This document shows positions 33,458-46,149 of a stretch of DNA of 64,000 nucleotides, piece after piece (within the stretch, counting starts at the first letter, position 1; the number at the start of each line of letters is the position of its first letter). Source of the stretch: Camelus bactrianus (taxonomy: Eukaryota; Chordata; Mammalia; Artiodactyla; Camelidae). The position numbers and the translations under genes are program-made. The stretch lies in the NCBI RefSeq assembly GCF_048773025.1, contig NC_133545.1, positions 75,602,001 through 75,666,000 of the forward strand, read 5' to 3'. The notes beneath the pieces are model-generated. The model saw only the letters and a program-made list of their open reading frames with translations. It had not been told where the DNA came from and made no database searches.

Positions 33458-33664
33458 TATAGTGGCCAATATGGTTGCCCCTAGCCACATGTAGCTACTG
33501 ATCACTTGAAATGTGACTGGTGCCACATGTTGAGAGGATAATATTTTGGAGATGTAAGGTTAAATAAAATATATTACTAAAATTAATTTCACCTATTTCT
33601 TTTTACTCATTGAAGCTACTAGAATATTTCTAAGTTATATAAGTGGATAGCATTATATTTATTA
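33458..33664. repeat. Mammalian AT-rich repeat, probably a non-autonomous DNA transposon
   Basis: 'ggccaatatggttgccccta', 'gccacatgtagctactgatc' and 'tttcacctatttctttttac' match a common mammalian repeat whose copies carry near-complementary ends built on CCAATATGGTAGCCACTAGCCACATGTGGC. I cannot give the family name with confidence. The right end runs into locally duplicated AT-rich DNA. Confidence 0.45.
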
Positions 33665-33774
33665 TATGAAGTTATATAATGTTAATTATTGTAATAGCTA
33701 TTAATATAGCATTATTATAATTATTAATATAATAATGTTATAAAATGTTATTACATAACATTTATTACATAAAG

Positions 33775-33970
33775 TTACATAAGTGGCTAGCACTGGTCTA
33801 GGCACTTTATATGCATTTTAATATCATTTAATCATTGTAACAACCCTATGAGGTATGTATTTTTAATATTCTCATTTTTCATAGAAGGAAACTGATAAAT
33901 AGAAAACTTAAATAGCAGTCTTGGGTTATCCATGGTAGAGCCAGTACCCGAACCCAATTTGTGCTCTTGA
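33775..33970 (-). repeat. MIR SINE, antisense
   Basis: 'ctagcactggtctaggcact', 'aacaaccctatgaggtatgt', 'ctcatttttcatagaaggaa' and 'agtacccgaacccaatttgt' give a nearly complete reversed MIR ending with 'gtgctcttgacca' near the head. Confidence 0.87.
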
Positions 33971-35134
33971 CCAGTGGTCTCTAGCCTTTTTGATAACATC
34001 CCCCATCAGTTCTTTTTTGCCAACACTGACAGCAATGTGATTGAATAGGCTTCTTTATTTTTTTGAAGTCTTGGTTTCTTACTTTGTGATGGAGTAGTTC
34101 AAAGATCTCATTCATTTTTTAAATGCGTGCATTTAATGGATTTGATGGCCGAAATATAGACCTCACAACAATGTGTACATCATGTGAGGAAGGGCAGCAT
34201 TGACGGACTGCGCTCACTAAATCATGATGCTCAGAGTTTTTAATCCACTCATTAATTTTGCAAAGGCTTTTATTGAAATTCAGCTTGTAGATGTCTGTCT
34301 CTCCTCATGTCATTAAGTTGTTCTTGCATGGTTATTGGATGATGTTGCAGTTTTATATTATCGAGTGATTCCTACTAAAATTCTTTGACAGATTTTAAAA
34401 CAGGTTTAAAATGACATGAAGCTTTTCAGAGATGACACTCATAATTTTTATGGAGGAAAATATGTAAACATTTCCACAAGTTATTCTTTAAAGTTCCATA
34501 TGTTTAAGCATTTCCATATGCTTATCTTTTAAATCTTTCTGCTCTCATTGCTTAAAATGACACCTTTGCTTTGAAAAGACAGATTAAGTGTAATTTTTTT
34601 TTCAAAATATCTGCTATGTCACAGACTACTTGTCATCACGGAAAAATTCAGAAGATTTATAACACTTGTCCTTTGTCAAAAAATGTACAACATCTTTATA
34701 TTTGACAGTTTTATTCAGTTCTGTATTTTGCCACAAGATACCAGAGATAAAACAATTTTTATGTTTAGAAACAATCTTGTTTTAAAATATTTTTAAGATT
34801 CTACCAGATTCTACTTTTTAAAAAATGTTAGTACAAAATAAACTGCATTGTGCGCTTGGCTGCCCTTGTTAGTGGCATTAGCTTGACTGTGCAGCGAATG
34901 AATTTTGTGTCTGGTGCTTTCTCTGTGACCTTACTTTGGAAATACTTTCTTTAAAATGCTAATTTAAAAAGTTACTCCACCTCTGGTTATACTTGCATAG
35001 ATTTTCCATAAAACATTGTTCTTATCAAATAATTTATGTACTATGAGCATATTGATTCTCTGGTTTATCTTGTCTTTGGAGGTTTATGAAAACAATTCTT
35101 CATGATTTTGTTGTTGAGGTGTAATTTGTATACA
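33971..35134. other. Unassigned 1.2-kb AT-rich block
   Basis: No family was recognised. Its left edge 'cagtggtctctagccttttt' looks like an hAT terminal repeat, but it overlaps the head of the adjoining MIR and no matching right end was found. No transposase-like frame is present on either strand. Confidence 0.35.
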
Positions 35135-36562
35135 AGGGGAATTAGAAAGTATTTAAAACTGAATGATAATGAAAACACAGCATATCAACTTGGGAATGCA
35201 GTTATAGCAGTGCCTAAGAGAAATTTATGCTTCAAGTGCATTTATTAGAGAGGAGGAAAGGCTTAAAAATCAGTGATTTATATTTCCTTGTTAAGAAGGC
35301 AAAGAAAGATGAGCAAATTAACCCAGAAGTAAGTAGAGGAAAGGAAATAATAAATTAAGAGTAGAAATAAATTAAATGGAATACAAAAAAAAAAAACAGA
35401 GAAGATTAACAAAACCAAAAGTTGGTTCTTAAAAACATCAACAATATTATTAAATCTCTGACAATGCTGTTCAAGAAAAAAAGAGAAAAAATGCAAAATA
35501 CCAATATTAGGAAGGGAAGGGGCTATTACTACCGATTCTACAAGCTAAAAAGAGTAACAAATAAATAATATAAACAAGTTGATGCAATAAAGTCAACAAC
35601 TTTGATGAAATGGATAATTTTTTGAAAAATATAATTTATCAAAATTGACGCAAGATGAAGTAGAAAATATGAGTGAGCTTATATATATAAACAACATTAA
35701 AGTTATTATCAAAAATCCTCTCCCAAAGCAAACTTCAGACCTAGGTAGTTTCACTGGTGAATTCTATCAAAGAATTAAGAAAAATATAATAATCATATGC
35801 AAACTCTTTTAGAAAGCAGAAGATGATGAAATACCTATAACTAATTTTATGAAGCCAGAATAACTCTGGATACCAAAGCCAGGCAAAGACACTACAGAAA
35901 ACTACAAATTAATAACCTTCATAAACATAGGCATAAGCTCCCTTTAAAATTAGCAAATCAAATCCAGCAATACATATAAAAATATTATATATGGCATATA
36001 TAATATACATGATGTATGTATGACCAACTAGGATTTATCCCAGGATTGATTCAAAACTCAAACAGTATAACTTACTATATTATCAGACTAAAAGTTGAGT
36101 AATTATATAATTATCTCAAAAGATGCAAAAAAGAATATTTGATATAATTCAGTGTCCATTCATGATTAAAATAAAATGAACTGAAAGTAAACAAGGAATG
36201 GAAGTTAACTTTCTCAGTCTGGTAAAGGGTATTTACAAAAAGCCTACAGCTAAAATAGGAACAGTGAAAGATCAAGTGCTTTCCCCCTAGATCAGGAACA
36301 AAGCAAGGCAAAGATATCTACTGTCACAATTTTTATTCAGCATAATAGAAGAAATCCTAGCCAATCAATAAGGTAAGGAAAAGAAGTAAAACAAAAATTT
36401 ATTTAAAAAAGAAGCAAAACTGTCCCTATATATAAACATGATGGTACAGAAAATTCTAAGGAAACAATCACATTCTCAACCATCACGACAAAACATACTA
36501 GAACTAATATGTGAGTTTCACAATTCAAGATCAGTATACAATACAAAGCCATAAATGCGTCA
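35135..36562 (+). repeat. L1 LINE ORF2 fragment (reverse-transcriptase region), sense, decayed
   Basis: A 1.4-kb piece of L1 ORF2 is readable as blocks in order: 'aaaactgaatgataatgaaa', 'aaccaaaagttggttcttaa', 'tcactggtgaattctatcaa' (the polymerase's FTGEFYQ segment), 'ggatttatcccaggattgat' (GFIPG), 'gatgcaaaaaagaatatttg' and 'caggaacaaagcaaggcaaa' (GTRQG). Both ends are truncated, with no 3' UTR or tail. Many stops and small indels break the frame, and an AT-rich insertion lies near 35975-36015. It is an old, inactive copy. Confidence 0.88.
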
Positions 36563-37161
36563 CCCATGGAAGTGTGGTTTTAAATGAACCAAAGTATTAG
36601 TTTGGCCATGTTAAATTTTAACCTACTTGAACAGCCATCATATTGAACAGCCTAATAATAAGGGGAAGGAAAAACTGAGTCATTCAGATTCCCATATAGC
36701 TAACATAAACATGTGTGCATACGGACCTATATACATAAGCAAATGACATTAGTCAGCCTACAGTTTATATAGTCCCTCTTCAGACACTCATCAGCTTGAA
36801 GAGAACAGTTCATTAGCTTATTTTCTCTCTGTCCCAGCTTCTCTCACAGTAGCACTAATTAGCCCAAAAATGGGTGGAGGAGAAGAGTAAGGGACAAGGA
36901 AGGGAAGATAAGCCTTTTCAGTTGCATAAACTGTGATTGCATGTTGAGTAGATTAGAATGCTGAGCAGAGTTTACGGAAGAGCAGGACCACAGAGACCTT
37001 CTGACTGGTTCAAGTTGTATGGACTGTGGGACTCTTATTTCTAAGGAATTGTGTGACTACATAGATGAACGGTCAATCCTAATGAAGACTGGGTATCTGC
37101 TTGTAGGATATTTACATACACTCATATCTGATTTAGGACCTATGTCATGTGAGTGGTTCAT
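36563..37161. other. No recognised feature
   Basis: About 600 bp between two L1 copies. No named repeat or exon was recognised. Confidence 0.4.
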
Positions 37162-37175
37162 TTCAGTCCTTTTTT

Positions 37176-38264
37176 TGTTTGTTTGTTTTTTAAACAACTT
37201 TATTGAGGTAAAATTGATACAAATTTAATGTATACATCTTGATGAGTTTAGACACATGCGTACATCCATAAAACCATCACTACAATCAAGGTAATAAATA
37301 GAACAATCACCTCCAAAAGTTGCTTTATGTGTCTTTTTTTTTCTTTTTTTCTTTTGTGTATGGTAAGAACACTTAATATCAGATCTACCCTCTTAATAAA
37401 TGTAAGCGCACGATACAGTATTCTTAACTGTAGATACTATGTTGTGCAGTAGATCTGTGCAAGTTACTCATCTTGCATAACTGAAACTTTATACCCATTG
37501 AACAGCACCACTCCATTCCCTCCCATCCTAACCCTTGGCAACCACCATTTCAACTCTTTGATTCTATGAATTTGACTATTTCAAGTACCTCATATAAGTG
37601 GAATCATGCAATATTTGTCTTTCTGTGACTGGCTTATTTCATTGTCATAATATCCTCCAGGTTCATTCATGTTGTCACATATGGCAGGATTTCCTTCTTT
37701 TCAAGGCTGAATAATATGCTATGATATGTATATACCACATTTTCTTTATCTATTAATGGATATTTAGGATGTTTCCATATCTTGGCTAATGTGAATACTG
37801 CTGCAATGAACATGGGAGTCCAGATATCTTTTTAGATCCTGATTTCCATTCTTTTGGATATATACCCAGAAATAGGATTGCTGGATCATATGATAGTTCT
37901 ATTTTTAATTTTTTGAGGAACCTCCATACTATATTCTATCATGGATGCACATTTTTGCATTCCTGCCAACTGTGTACAGGGGTCCAGTTTCTTCACACCC
38001 TCACTAATGCTTGTTGTCTTTTTTTTTTTTTTTAATAATAGCCGTTCTAACTAACAGGTGTGAAATAATATATCATTGTGGTTTTGATTTGCATTTTTCT
38101 GATGATTAGTGATGTTGAGCACCTTTTCATATACATGTTGGCCATTTGTTTATCTTCTCTGAAGAAATGTCTATTCAACTCCTTAGCCATTTTTAATTGG
38201 ATCATTTGTATTTGTGCTATTGTAGGAGTTCCTTATACATTTTAGTTATTAACCCCTTACCTGC
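37176..38264 (-). repeat. L1 LINE 3' end, 1.1 kb, antisense, with target duplication
   Basis: On the plus strand it begins with a reversed A tail and 'aacaactttattgaggtaaa' (complement of the terminal AATAAAGTTG). It passes through 'gttcattcatgttgtcacat', 'ggattgctggatcatatgat' and 'gttgagcaccttttcatata', and stops at 'taggagttccttatacattt' in the ORF2 C-terminal region. Flanks at 37162-37175 and 38265-38278 agree at 12 of 14 bases. It is a 5'-truncated insertion of placental L1MA grade. Confidence 0.93.
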
Positions 38265-38278
38265 TTCAATTCTTTTTT

Positions 38279-40867
38279 AAAAAAAAAATCCTAGCCTTAT
38301 TGTAACTCTTCTCCATTTCAGCCTGTGTATGTAGACGTTGACATGAAGCTTTGCTACAAGGATTCTTGCTTTTTGAAAGATAAAAGGAATGACACACTAT
38401 ATGTTGAATTGAACTGAATGAGAAGTTTATGGAGGCTGAGGGAAAATATCTAAAGGAGTAATTTGCTAAGGTTCTGTGAATCATTATCTTTTCATGAAGC
38501 AGTTTATATCCAAGAACCTAAATTTGTGGCCTACTGGGTAGAATCTAGGTTTTTAGGTTGATGATTCTCTGAATATTTCTTCAGCCAGATGGTTCTGCAG
38601 GCTGGGTGCCATCTGACCAGGCAATGTTTAGTTAGATTATTTAATTGTGTGTTTATGAAAGCTTGCTCTTTCTGGCAGCATATTGTACCTTTTTAAAGAG
38701 TCTCTTTGGCAAACTGCTGAGTTTGGGGTGGTGATTATTTTTTCAAATATATCACTGGGGCTGCCAGAGATCACCACTTACTCTCCTCTCCTCTAGAATG
38801 CCAAAGAATAGGGCTTCCTGATCTTTAGACCTCACTGTAATCCTACATAGAAACTTTTGATTTTTAAGCCTGATCCTTCATGTTTGTAATATTTGGAATT
38901 GTCCTTTGGAATGATTGTCATAGATGATCTAGTGATTGGTGATTGAACCCTGAATCCTCTCATTGACTTGGGTTTTCTTGGAGAGTATCAATAGTTTATA
39001 CCTGACAGTTGGTAACCATGTCAGGACCCCATTTTCACAGTGTGGTTAGGGTAACTTAAGCAAAGATCAATGTGGCTGGTGGAAACATGGGAGATTTTGT
39101 GGTCCTTTGTAGCCACTGAAGAAGATGAAAAACAGGCAAGATGTAGCCCTATGCTTGCCCCAGAGTGAACAGCGCAGCATCACGCAGTGCTAGCATACCC
39201 CAACCCTACCCATATACCAGGACAGTACCCACACTGGATGGCACAGTTAGGGGTGAATTGTCAGAGAAGGCAGGAGTCTGTGACCATTATTTCCAATGCA
39301 TGGATGTTTGGCCTCTAGGGTCTGTGTTCTCCTGTGAGCTTTGGTCATGTTGTGCCTGCCCATGAGCACTGAAGGGTACAAACACCATTAGACACCTTGG
39401 CACAACTTCTACCTACCAGGTCTACCATTCATAGATCAGGCAAATGGTTCAGAAATGTCTAAACTTTTAAAAGACCCTCCATATCAGTCATGAGAAAATT
39501 CAAAAGCATTCAGGACAAAAGGAATGGGAGCTGGCCCCGGGTGCTTCTGTTTAACCAGCAAGGATGTGAAACTAAAATTCCTTAATCCCAAAGCAGCTGT
39601 GAGTCTTGACCCCTGGTAAGTCGTCTAAGTGAGGTGTCTAAGGCTGTTCTATGATATTCTGCAGACACCGGTGGCTTATGCTTCTGCAGGCTGTTCGTGA
39701 AGGTGATCACAGAGATATTCTTCAGTGGTCAGAAAAAGCAGAATGGGTGTATTTCTTTAGGGAACTGAAAGAGTAACAGAGGAGTGTACAGAGAGGACAA
39801 GAGAAATTATAACAATAGAAAGATGATTTATCAAAATCTAACACGTTCATGGACTTACTGAACTAAAATGTAGATTAATGCAGTATTCATCCCCCTAAAG
39901 TTGACTGATCATCACCATGGAAAATGGGTTTTGGCAAATTAACATGACCTCTGGGCATTTTAGAGAGGCTAGGGAAACTGTCATTCAACATGCAGTGAAA
40001 GACTTATGGCTGAAACTGGATTCTTTCAGTGAGTTTCCTTTCTCAGGTGTGATTCAGTACAGGAGGAGAGAGACAGATACCAGCCAGGGGCCATTTGTAA
40101 CCAGCAGAGCATCTGTGGCATGCCTGCAGAGTAACTTTGCCAATCTTTAAAGGAAATTTATGAGTGGTGACTCTGGCCAGGTGCACATCCCTGTAGCAAG
40201 CAAACAATAGCACTGAGGCTTTTGTTGTCAGGACAATAATGTGTGTGTCAGTGAAGCGAGTGCTGAGTTATGATTGCTCTGAAATCCCCTGAACTAAGCA
40301 TTAGTTTAATGGACCCACTTTGTGCATGTGTTAGAAACCACTCCTCAGTATTTTAAGAGATTTATTGTATATGGATTATGTTTAAAGGAATTTTAGAACT
40401 CTTCATTTAACATTCTAGGTACCTCCACAGGTTATAGAATACATTCTGTCAGACTATCATTGTTCTTTTCCGATAATTCTTAACCGTAATTTCTAAGTTA
40501 CAGTCACCATGTTCATTGAATCATAAACAGGGACTGGCAGGACCTAACTACAAGGAACCTGAATTGGGTAACTTGGTAATTTTTTTTTTAAGAGTGGCAT
40601 AGAAGTGTGGACCTTTCTGATATTTAATTTGAATGTGCTCTATAGTTGAACAGAAGTTTTGTGTTGCCTAGGCAGTTTTTGGTTGGTTGGTTTGTTTATG
40701 GTAGTTGTTGTTTTTGTTTTTAATACTATAGTGGTTATCTGGCCAAGATGTGGTAGTCTTGTGTACTTACTTGTTCTTAATACACTTATGTGCCTTATGT
40801 TACTAAAACACAGGTTGGTGTTTTATGGAACTGAAAAATCAATTTCACAAGCTTCAGTATATAGGGA
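38279..40867. other. 2.6 kb without recognised features
   Basis: Composition here is close to unique DNA. No repeat or exon was recognised. Open frames at 39165-39365 and 39917-40150 lack recognisable domains. This is one of the longest repeat-poor stretches in the window. Confidence 0.45.
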
Positions 40868-41120
40868 AATGGTGTAACAGAATGGATAAGAGCGTTGATT
40901 CTGGAATCAGAGTTTTTGAGTCCGACTCTCACTTTCCTTCTTACTAGGTGTGTCCTTGGACAAGCTACTTAATCTTTCTAATCTTTGGTTTCTTCATTGT
41001 TCAGTGGGGATATTAAAGAGAATCTATCTTAAAAAGTTGCTGTGAAGATTAAATGAAGTAATATACGTAATACAGGGCCTGGCATACAGAAAATATTCAA
41101 TAAACTTTTATCATTTCATC
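40868..41120 (+). repeat. MIR SINE, near full length, sense
   Basis: The copy is almost complete: tRNA-like head 'gtaacagaatggataagagc', 'gttgattctggaatcagagt', core 'tccttggacaagctacttaa', 'ggtttcttcattgttcagtg', then 'aagattaaatgaagtaatat' and the 3' end 'gcctggcatacagaaaatat'. It is the best-preserved MIR here, about 250 bp against the family's roughly 260 bp. Confidence 0.93.
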
Positions 41121-44100
41121 TATTAACAGTCTCACAGGCTTGAGAAATCGTGCCTGCCCCTGGAGTTAATTTTCCCTTGTCTGGTTACTGTGTTTAAGGA
41201 AGTGACACAAAACGACCAGACTTCTAGACTAGTGCCTCCTTTTTTTATATAGATACTTTTTCATTTATAACAATCAAATTTGTACCTAGGCAAAGTTGAA
41301 GATATGAGACTTAGAAACAGTTCTTTTCATTCTTTTATGTCTTTTAAAAAGAGGAGTTTAGCATGATGTAATACTCCACCAATTTTTCAGATTTCACCTC
41401 TCTTAATATCTCTCCTACAAGTTAATAGCTGCAAAGCAAGGATAGAACTAAGACCATTTTCTCTATTCTTTGATATAATCTCAGCCTCTTGACCCTGATC
41501 CATAAAGCAGAATATTTCATCTTCTGCAGGAACTGCTAATGAAAGTCAAGTATTATATGGCATTGTTCTTATCACCAGGAAGGTTTATTAGTTAGTGCCT
41601 TCTCAGAGAGACACAAGGTAATTGGACAAAGCTGGATATTTATTTGATAAAATGCCTTGTAGGTCAGTTTCTATGAATTTTTCCTCAAGAGGACAGAGAA
41701 TTTTCCCAAAAATGAAAGGAAAAATAAAGGCCTTTGGAGTTGAGAATTAATTTTCAGTAGAGATTGACTTATGGGAAATCAGTTCTGTTTGTGTTTTCTG
41801 CTCTCTAATCACTTAGAATGACATCTTGCTTTATAGGAAGAAAGAGGCAGGTGCAAAAATAAAGACAAAAACAATCTCTGAAGATGTGCTCACCAGAAGG
41901 TCATGCAGCACTATATATGTTCTTTCCGTATCTATAAACCCTTTGGGTAGGAAGAGTCATCAGAGCTATTCATAGATACCAGTTTTATTTGGCGCTCATA
42001 TCACATTTAGGTCTTAGCATCTTTAGGGTTAAATTTTTTTCCAGATTTTATCACCTGTTTTTTGAACTATCAGTTACAAAATAGCAGCTTGCTCTGATTG
42101 ACTCATACTAATGATATGTTCTTAACTTAAGGAGAATATTAGTTTTCAGACACAAAGATAGGAAAACTGTATCACATTAGGGGAAGTATTGAAATCTGTA
42201 GTTGTTATGTTGCATTTGGATGCTGACTGCAACTAAATAATACATTTTGCCCTTTTTCTACAACCCTTTTTCCTATCATATTGTAGAACTAAATATCAAA
42301 TTGCATTGAGCTTGGCTCTCAGACTGCAGAGTGTGGGGACTGGACCATATTGTGGGGGTAAACACTAGGGAAAAAACTGGGTTCTTTCTCTAAAACCTCT
42401 GGTGATGACTTACTGTAATCTGTAGCAAAAGAAAGATTGTAAGTTTCCCTCCCCAGAGGTCTTTGGGATTCACTTGTAGATACTGAATTTAAAAAGACAA
42501 TACTTTCTCTAATTGGTTAATCAAAACACTTATTGAACTAGATGATTGATTCAAATAATTATAAGTTTCTTACCTTCAACAATTTTTTTCATCTAATTGT
42601 TGATACAAGTCAAAAGGCCAGTCAAGTTCTTTATAAATCAAGGCCACCAATGGTCTCTAAATCTTTAAGTCCAATGGCATTTTCTTAGTACTGTTTTTGT
42701 TAGTTGTCAGTCATCTTTAGCACCGGTGCCTGCCCCTCATTTTGGGACCCCTAGGCTGATACTCCTCTTAGCTTTCTGACTTCTGTATTTCCTAAATGAA
42801 GATTTCATCAAGGTTCGTATCTTAGGCATTTTCTATTTTCTCTGTAGCATTTGTTTTTGCAAAAACACTTTTAAAATGTTACCTTATACTTTTTCTTTTT
42901 TCTATCAGTGAATTTAAATAAATGAAAATATTCACTTATCTGGAAATAAAAGTTCAGGACACATGTATGATATTAAGTTGAACCATATGAAATTACTATT
43001 TTTGTAGGTTGGAAATAATCAAATATTGGCAATATCCTCTTTTTCTTTTTCTCTTACTCTACTGCTAAGTGGGAAATCCATCTTCTGCTGTATAAATTGA
43101 GATATGATTTACCTTTAGGGTTTCCAATACATTTTAATGAAAAAATTCTCAGTTTCAACTACATTGATTTATTTTGATGTTATGTTTTCCTCCTCAAGTC
43201 ATGTTGGTAACTTCCATTATCCTTAATATGGTACAAATATTGCAAAGGGAGATGGCATCCTTGAGTTCTTTTTCAGGAAAATAATTTATTGGAATCACAG
43301 GTTTAACTGGTAGACTTTTTTTTATTCTCCTGAGGAATACTGAATAATGAAAATGACAGGGAAATTCTTTTCCTTCTTTTGCTTTTGTTCAGGGTGTAGT
43401 TTATTCATTCCTGTCTGCAGTGCCAGAGTTAGAAATAACTGTAGCCAGATTTCAAGGTCTCAGCCTTGTAACAGTTTCACCTTATTTCTTGGCAGGCACT
43501 GACCATGCTTTATATGATGACTCTATAATTACCCAGTTTCGGTAAACACACATTATTTAGCCAATACATCAAAATGGCTCCTTCAGAGCTATTACATTAC
43601 AGTTCATCAAATAAATAGTGATTTAACCATTTTTATGAAAAATGTGTGTTATTTCGTTGATAGTCTGTCAATCCACAGCATTCAGCTAATGTCCTATCAT
43701 CCTTTATGAGTATTTTGGGACCTCTTTTTGAAAACCGTTACTGTATTATAGGAACACTGTACAATGATCTATTTCAATGTAAAAATCACTTAGTTGATTG
43801 TTTTTCACAGATATTTCTATGATGAACAGTCTCTCAGTGTTAGAGATACCAGGACACAGTGCCCATTAATGTGAAATGCTTTGATAGACGAGAGAATGGC
43901 TTTGATTGTCTTTAAAGAATGGGAAGAAATTATTTTATAATGATTAGGCCCTGGTGAAATTTTTACTTGATCATTTAAATCTGGAATAACTTAATCACAG
44001 AGGTATAAAACCTATTTAAGAAGATATGTTGAAGTGTCTCTGGCTGTTGTCTGCAAGCAGGTGTGCACTGGCAAGGCTGAGCCTTAACAGGAGCACAGCT

Positions 44101-44193
44101 AGTTTCACAAAGATGCCTTTCAGATTGAAATTAAGATGATATCTTTACTTATCTTTCAGAAGGAAAGGATTCACTTCCTTTAGGATGAGATTA

Positions 44194-44195
<2 letters not shown>
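41121..44195. other. About 3 kb of AT-rich DNA, possible MIR remnant
   Basis: Only one weak hint was seen: 'caagttaatagctgcaaagc' near 41417 with 'gatagaactaagaccatttt' could be a reversed MIR scrap. The rest shows no repeat, exon or RNA gene. Confidence 0.4.

Positions 44196-44245
<50 letters not shown>
44196..44245. repeat. (TG)25 microsatellite
   Basis: An uninterrupted dinucleotide run of about 25 units, followed by TATGTATC. It is the longest pure TG tract in the window and likely to be variable. An apparent open frame through it is only the VCVC translation of the repeat. Confidence 0.98.
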
Positions 44246-44249
<4 letters not shown>

Positions 44250-46149
44250 ATCTTCCTGGGGGCACAAGCATCAAGAAGTAGGCTTCAGAACTCAAAGGCA
44301 GAATTCAGTGGAGACAGAGGTGAGGAGTCTGTGCACATTTGTTGTTGAAGTGATGCATCCTGCAAGGATTTCTAACAAAGCAGTGCATTAGGATGGAGTC
44401 CCTGCCCACAGTAATGATTTTTTTTTCCTGGATGACAAAAATAGCTGCCCTGTGCTTCTGGGCTTTGATGGAAAATGTCATGCTGTTTCTTGCCTCCTTC
44501 CCTGATGGCATGGTACATAGACTGAGTACAGGTGTGACAATCTAAGTATATTTATCAAGTCTCTGCAGGGCACAGAGGTGGGAAGTTAGAATGGAAGTTA
44601 GAAAAGGACTCTGAAATGGAATCCTATAAACCACATTGGACCTTGCTGCTTTCAGTAGTTCTATGAGGACAGGGCAAAGAATAAAATCTCAATTGCTCTT
44701 CACATATGAATTAACAGTGGTTCATATCTCAGTCTGTCTTCCGGCCCTAGAGTGTGGGTTTGCCTTAATGCATTTGCATTATAGAGAAAAATCCTTTAGG
44801 CCATCTTGCGTATGGCTGTGTGATTTAATAAGGGCAGAAAACTGAGTTTGAGGACAAAGGGCATTTCTGCATGGTGCTTTCCCATCGTCCCTTGTGGTGG
44901 TGATGGCCTCCAACTCTGCCTTGTCTCTCCAGCTAGCCACGGACTCTAGGATGTCTTCCCTAATAATGTGAGATGTCAGTAACGTTTTCTATCTCCGATG
45001 ACCACTTGCTTGATGATCAGAGGTGTCTGCCTGGATTCTCTTGGTTGGTGACATATGAGGAGGACAGTTCCTTCAATTTCAGCTGCTTCCCTCAGCTCAT
45101 ACAACTTTCTAGTTTTGTTTTTACACTTTCATCCCTCTTTTGAGTGGCAATATTCAAGGAAAAGAGCCAAAAGAAAACCATCTCATGATGGATGGCAATA
45201 TGGTTTCTGGGCATTTTTTTCTCCCTCAGAAATATCTGTGGTCTTCTGGGTTTTCCTGAGGACTCTCCAGGAAAATAAAAATCACCTGAACCTACATGAG
45301 AAGTCTAGAGAGGTAGGAGAAGCAGAGAAAGAAAAAAAATGAAAAAAGTTGTTTTGTTCATGGAGTTTGGCATCAGAAGTTCCATCTGTAGCATTCAAAG
45401 ACTCCTGACTTCCGAATTTTAAATAGTGTCTGTTAAAAAAAGCAGTTGTAGGAAATGAAGTTGCCCTTCTAGATGGGGCAAAAAGTTAGAATGGCAAGTG
45501 GCTCTGTGTTTGCCCTCATGACTTTCCTGTGAATGCCCTGTCCCTGTTCTGGAGAGAGCTATCACTCTCTGTCTCTGAAAAGCCTTCTCTAACGAGACAA
45601 AGCAGAGTGGAAATGAATGGACCAGACTCCTATAAACCCTTCCCTATTTACCTCATCCCTTCTCCCTTCCATCCAGGGAGAGTCCTCAGAGGTGGGAGGC
45701 TCAGCATAGGTGGGCAAGAGCCCCGAGTGAGGAGCCCATAATTCCTCCTAAAAAACCAGTGGGACCAGGACCAGAGAGAACCGAAAGTGGAATTGAAACC
45801 ACAGATCTAGATTTTGCTTTTCCGGATAGCATATGTATGTAATGGCTAACTCTTTTTTTCATGGAGAGTGTCAAGATTACAACTCACCAGATTACCACTT
45901 TTAAAATTTCTTCCTGGTGATAAGGTGGCAAGGCTGGAAGGTGCACTTGGCTACCATGTTCAAAGTTAAGACAACTGAAGAAATTGGAATCAGTAAGGCT
46001 AGCCAATCAATTATAGATTGATTAAGCATATGTAATCTGTAAAGGACTGTGGTATTAGGGAAGGGGGAGAGTCTTGATGCTGGTGATGAAGAGTTCTGTA
46101 TTTTTCTGCTTGTTTTTCAGTGAAATAACTTTTTCTGATTTAAAAAGTA
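44246..46149. other. No recognised feature
   Basis: About 1.9 kb with no named repeat. The open frames at 45055-45342 and 45529-45741 have no recognisable domain. Confidence 0.45.

Noticed and set aside
33972-33995. hAT-like terminal inverted repeat (cagtggtctctagccttttt)
   Set aside because: The first half is explained by the head of the adjoining reversed MIR (complement of the AGTGGTTAAGAGCAC region), and no matching right end or 8-bp duplication was found.
35135-38264. One single large L1 spanning ORF2 to the 3' end
   Set aside because: The two pieces lie on opposite strands with about 600 bp between them, and the second has its own flanking duplication, so they are separate insertions.
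44185-44391. 68-aa open frame with a long VCVC run
   Set aside because: It is the translation of the (TG)25 microsatellite.
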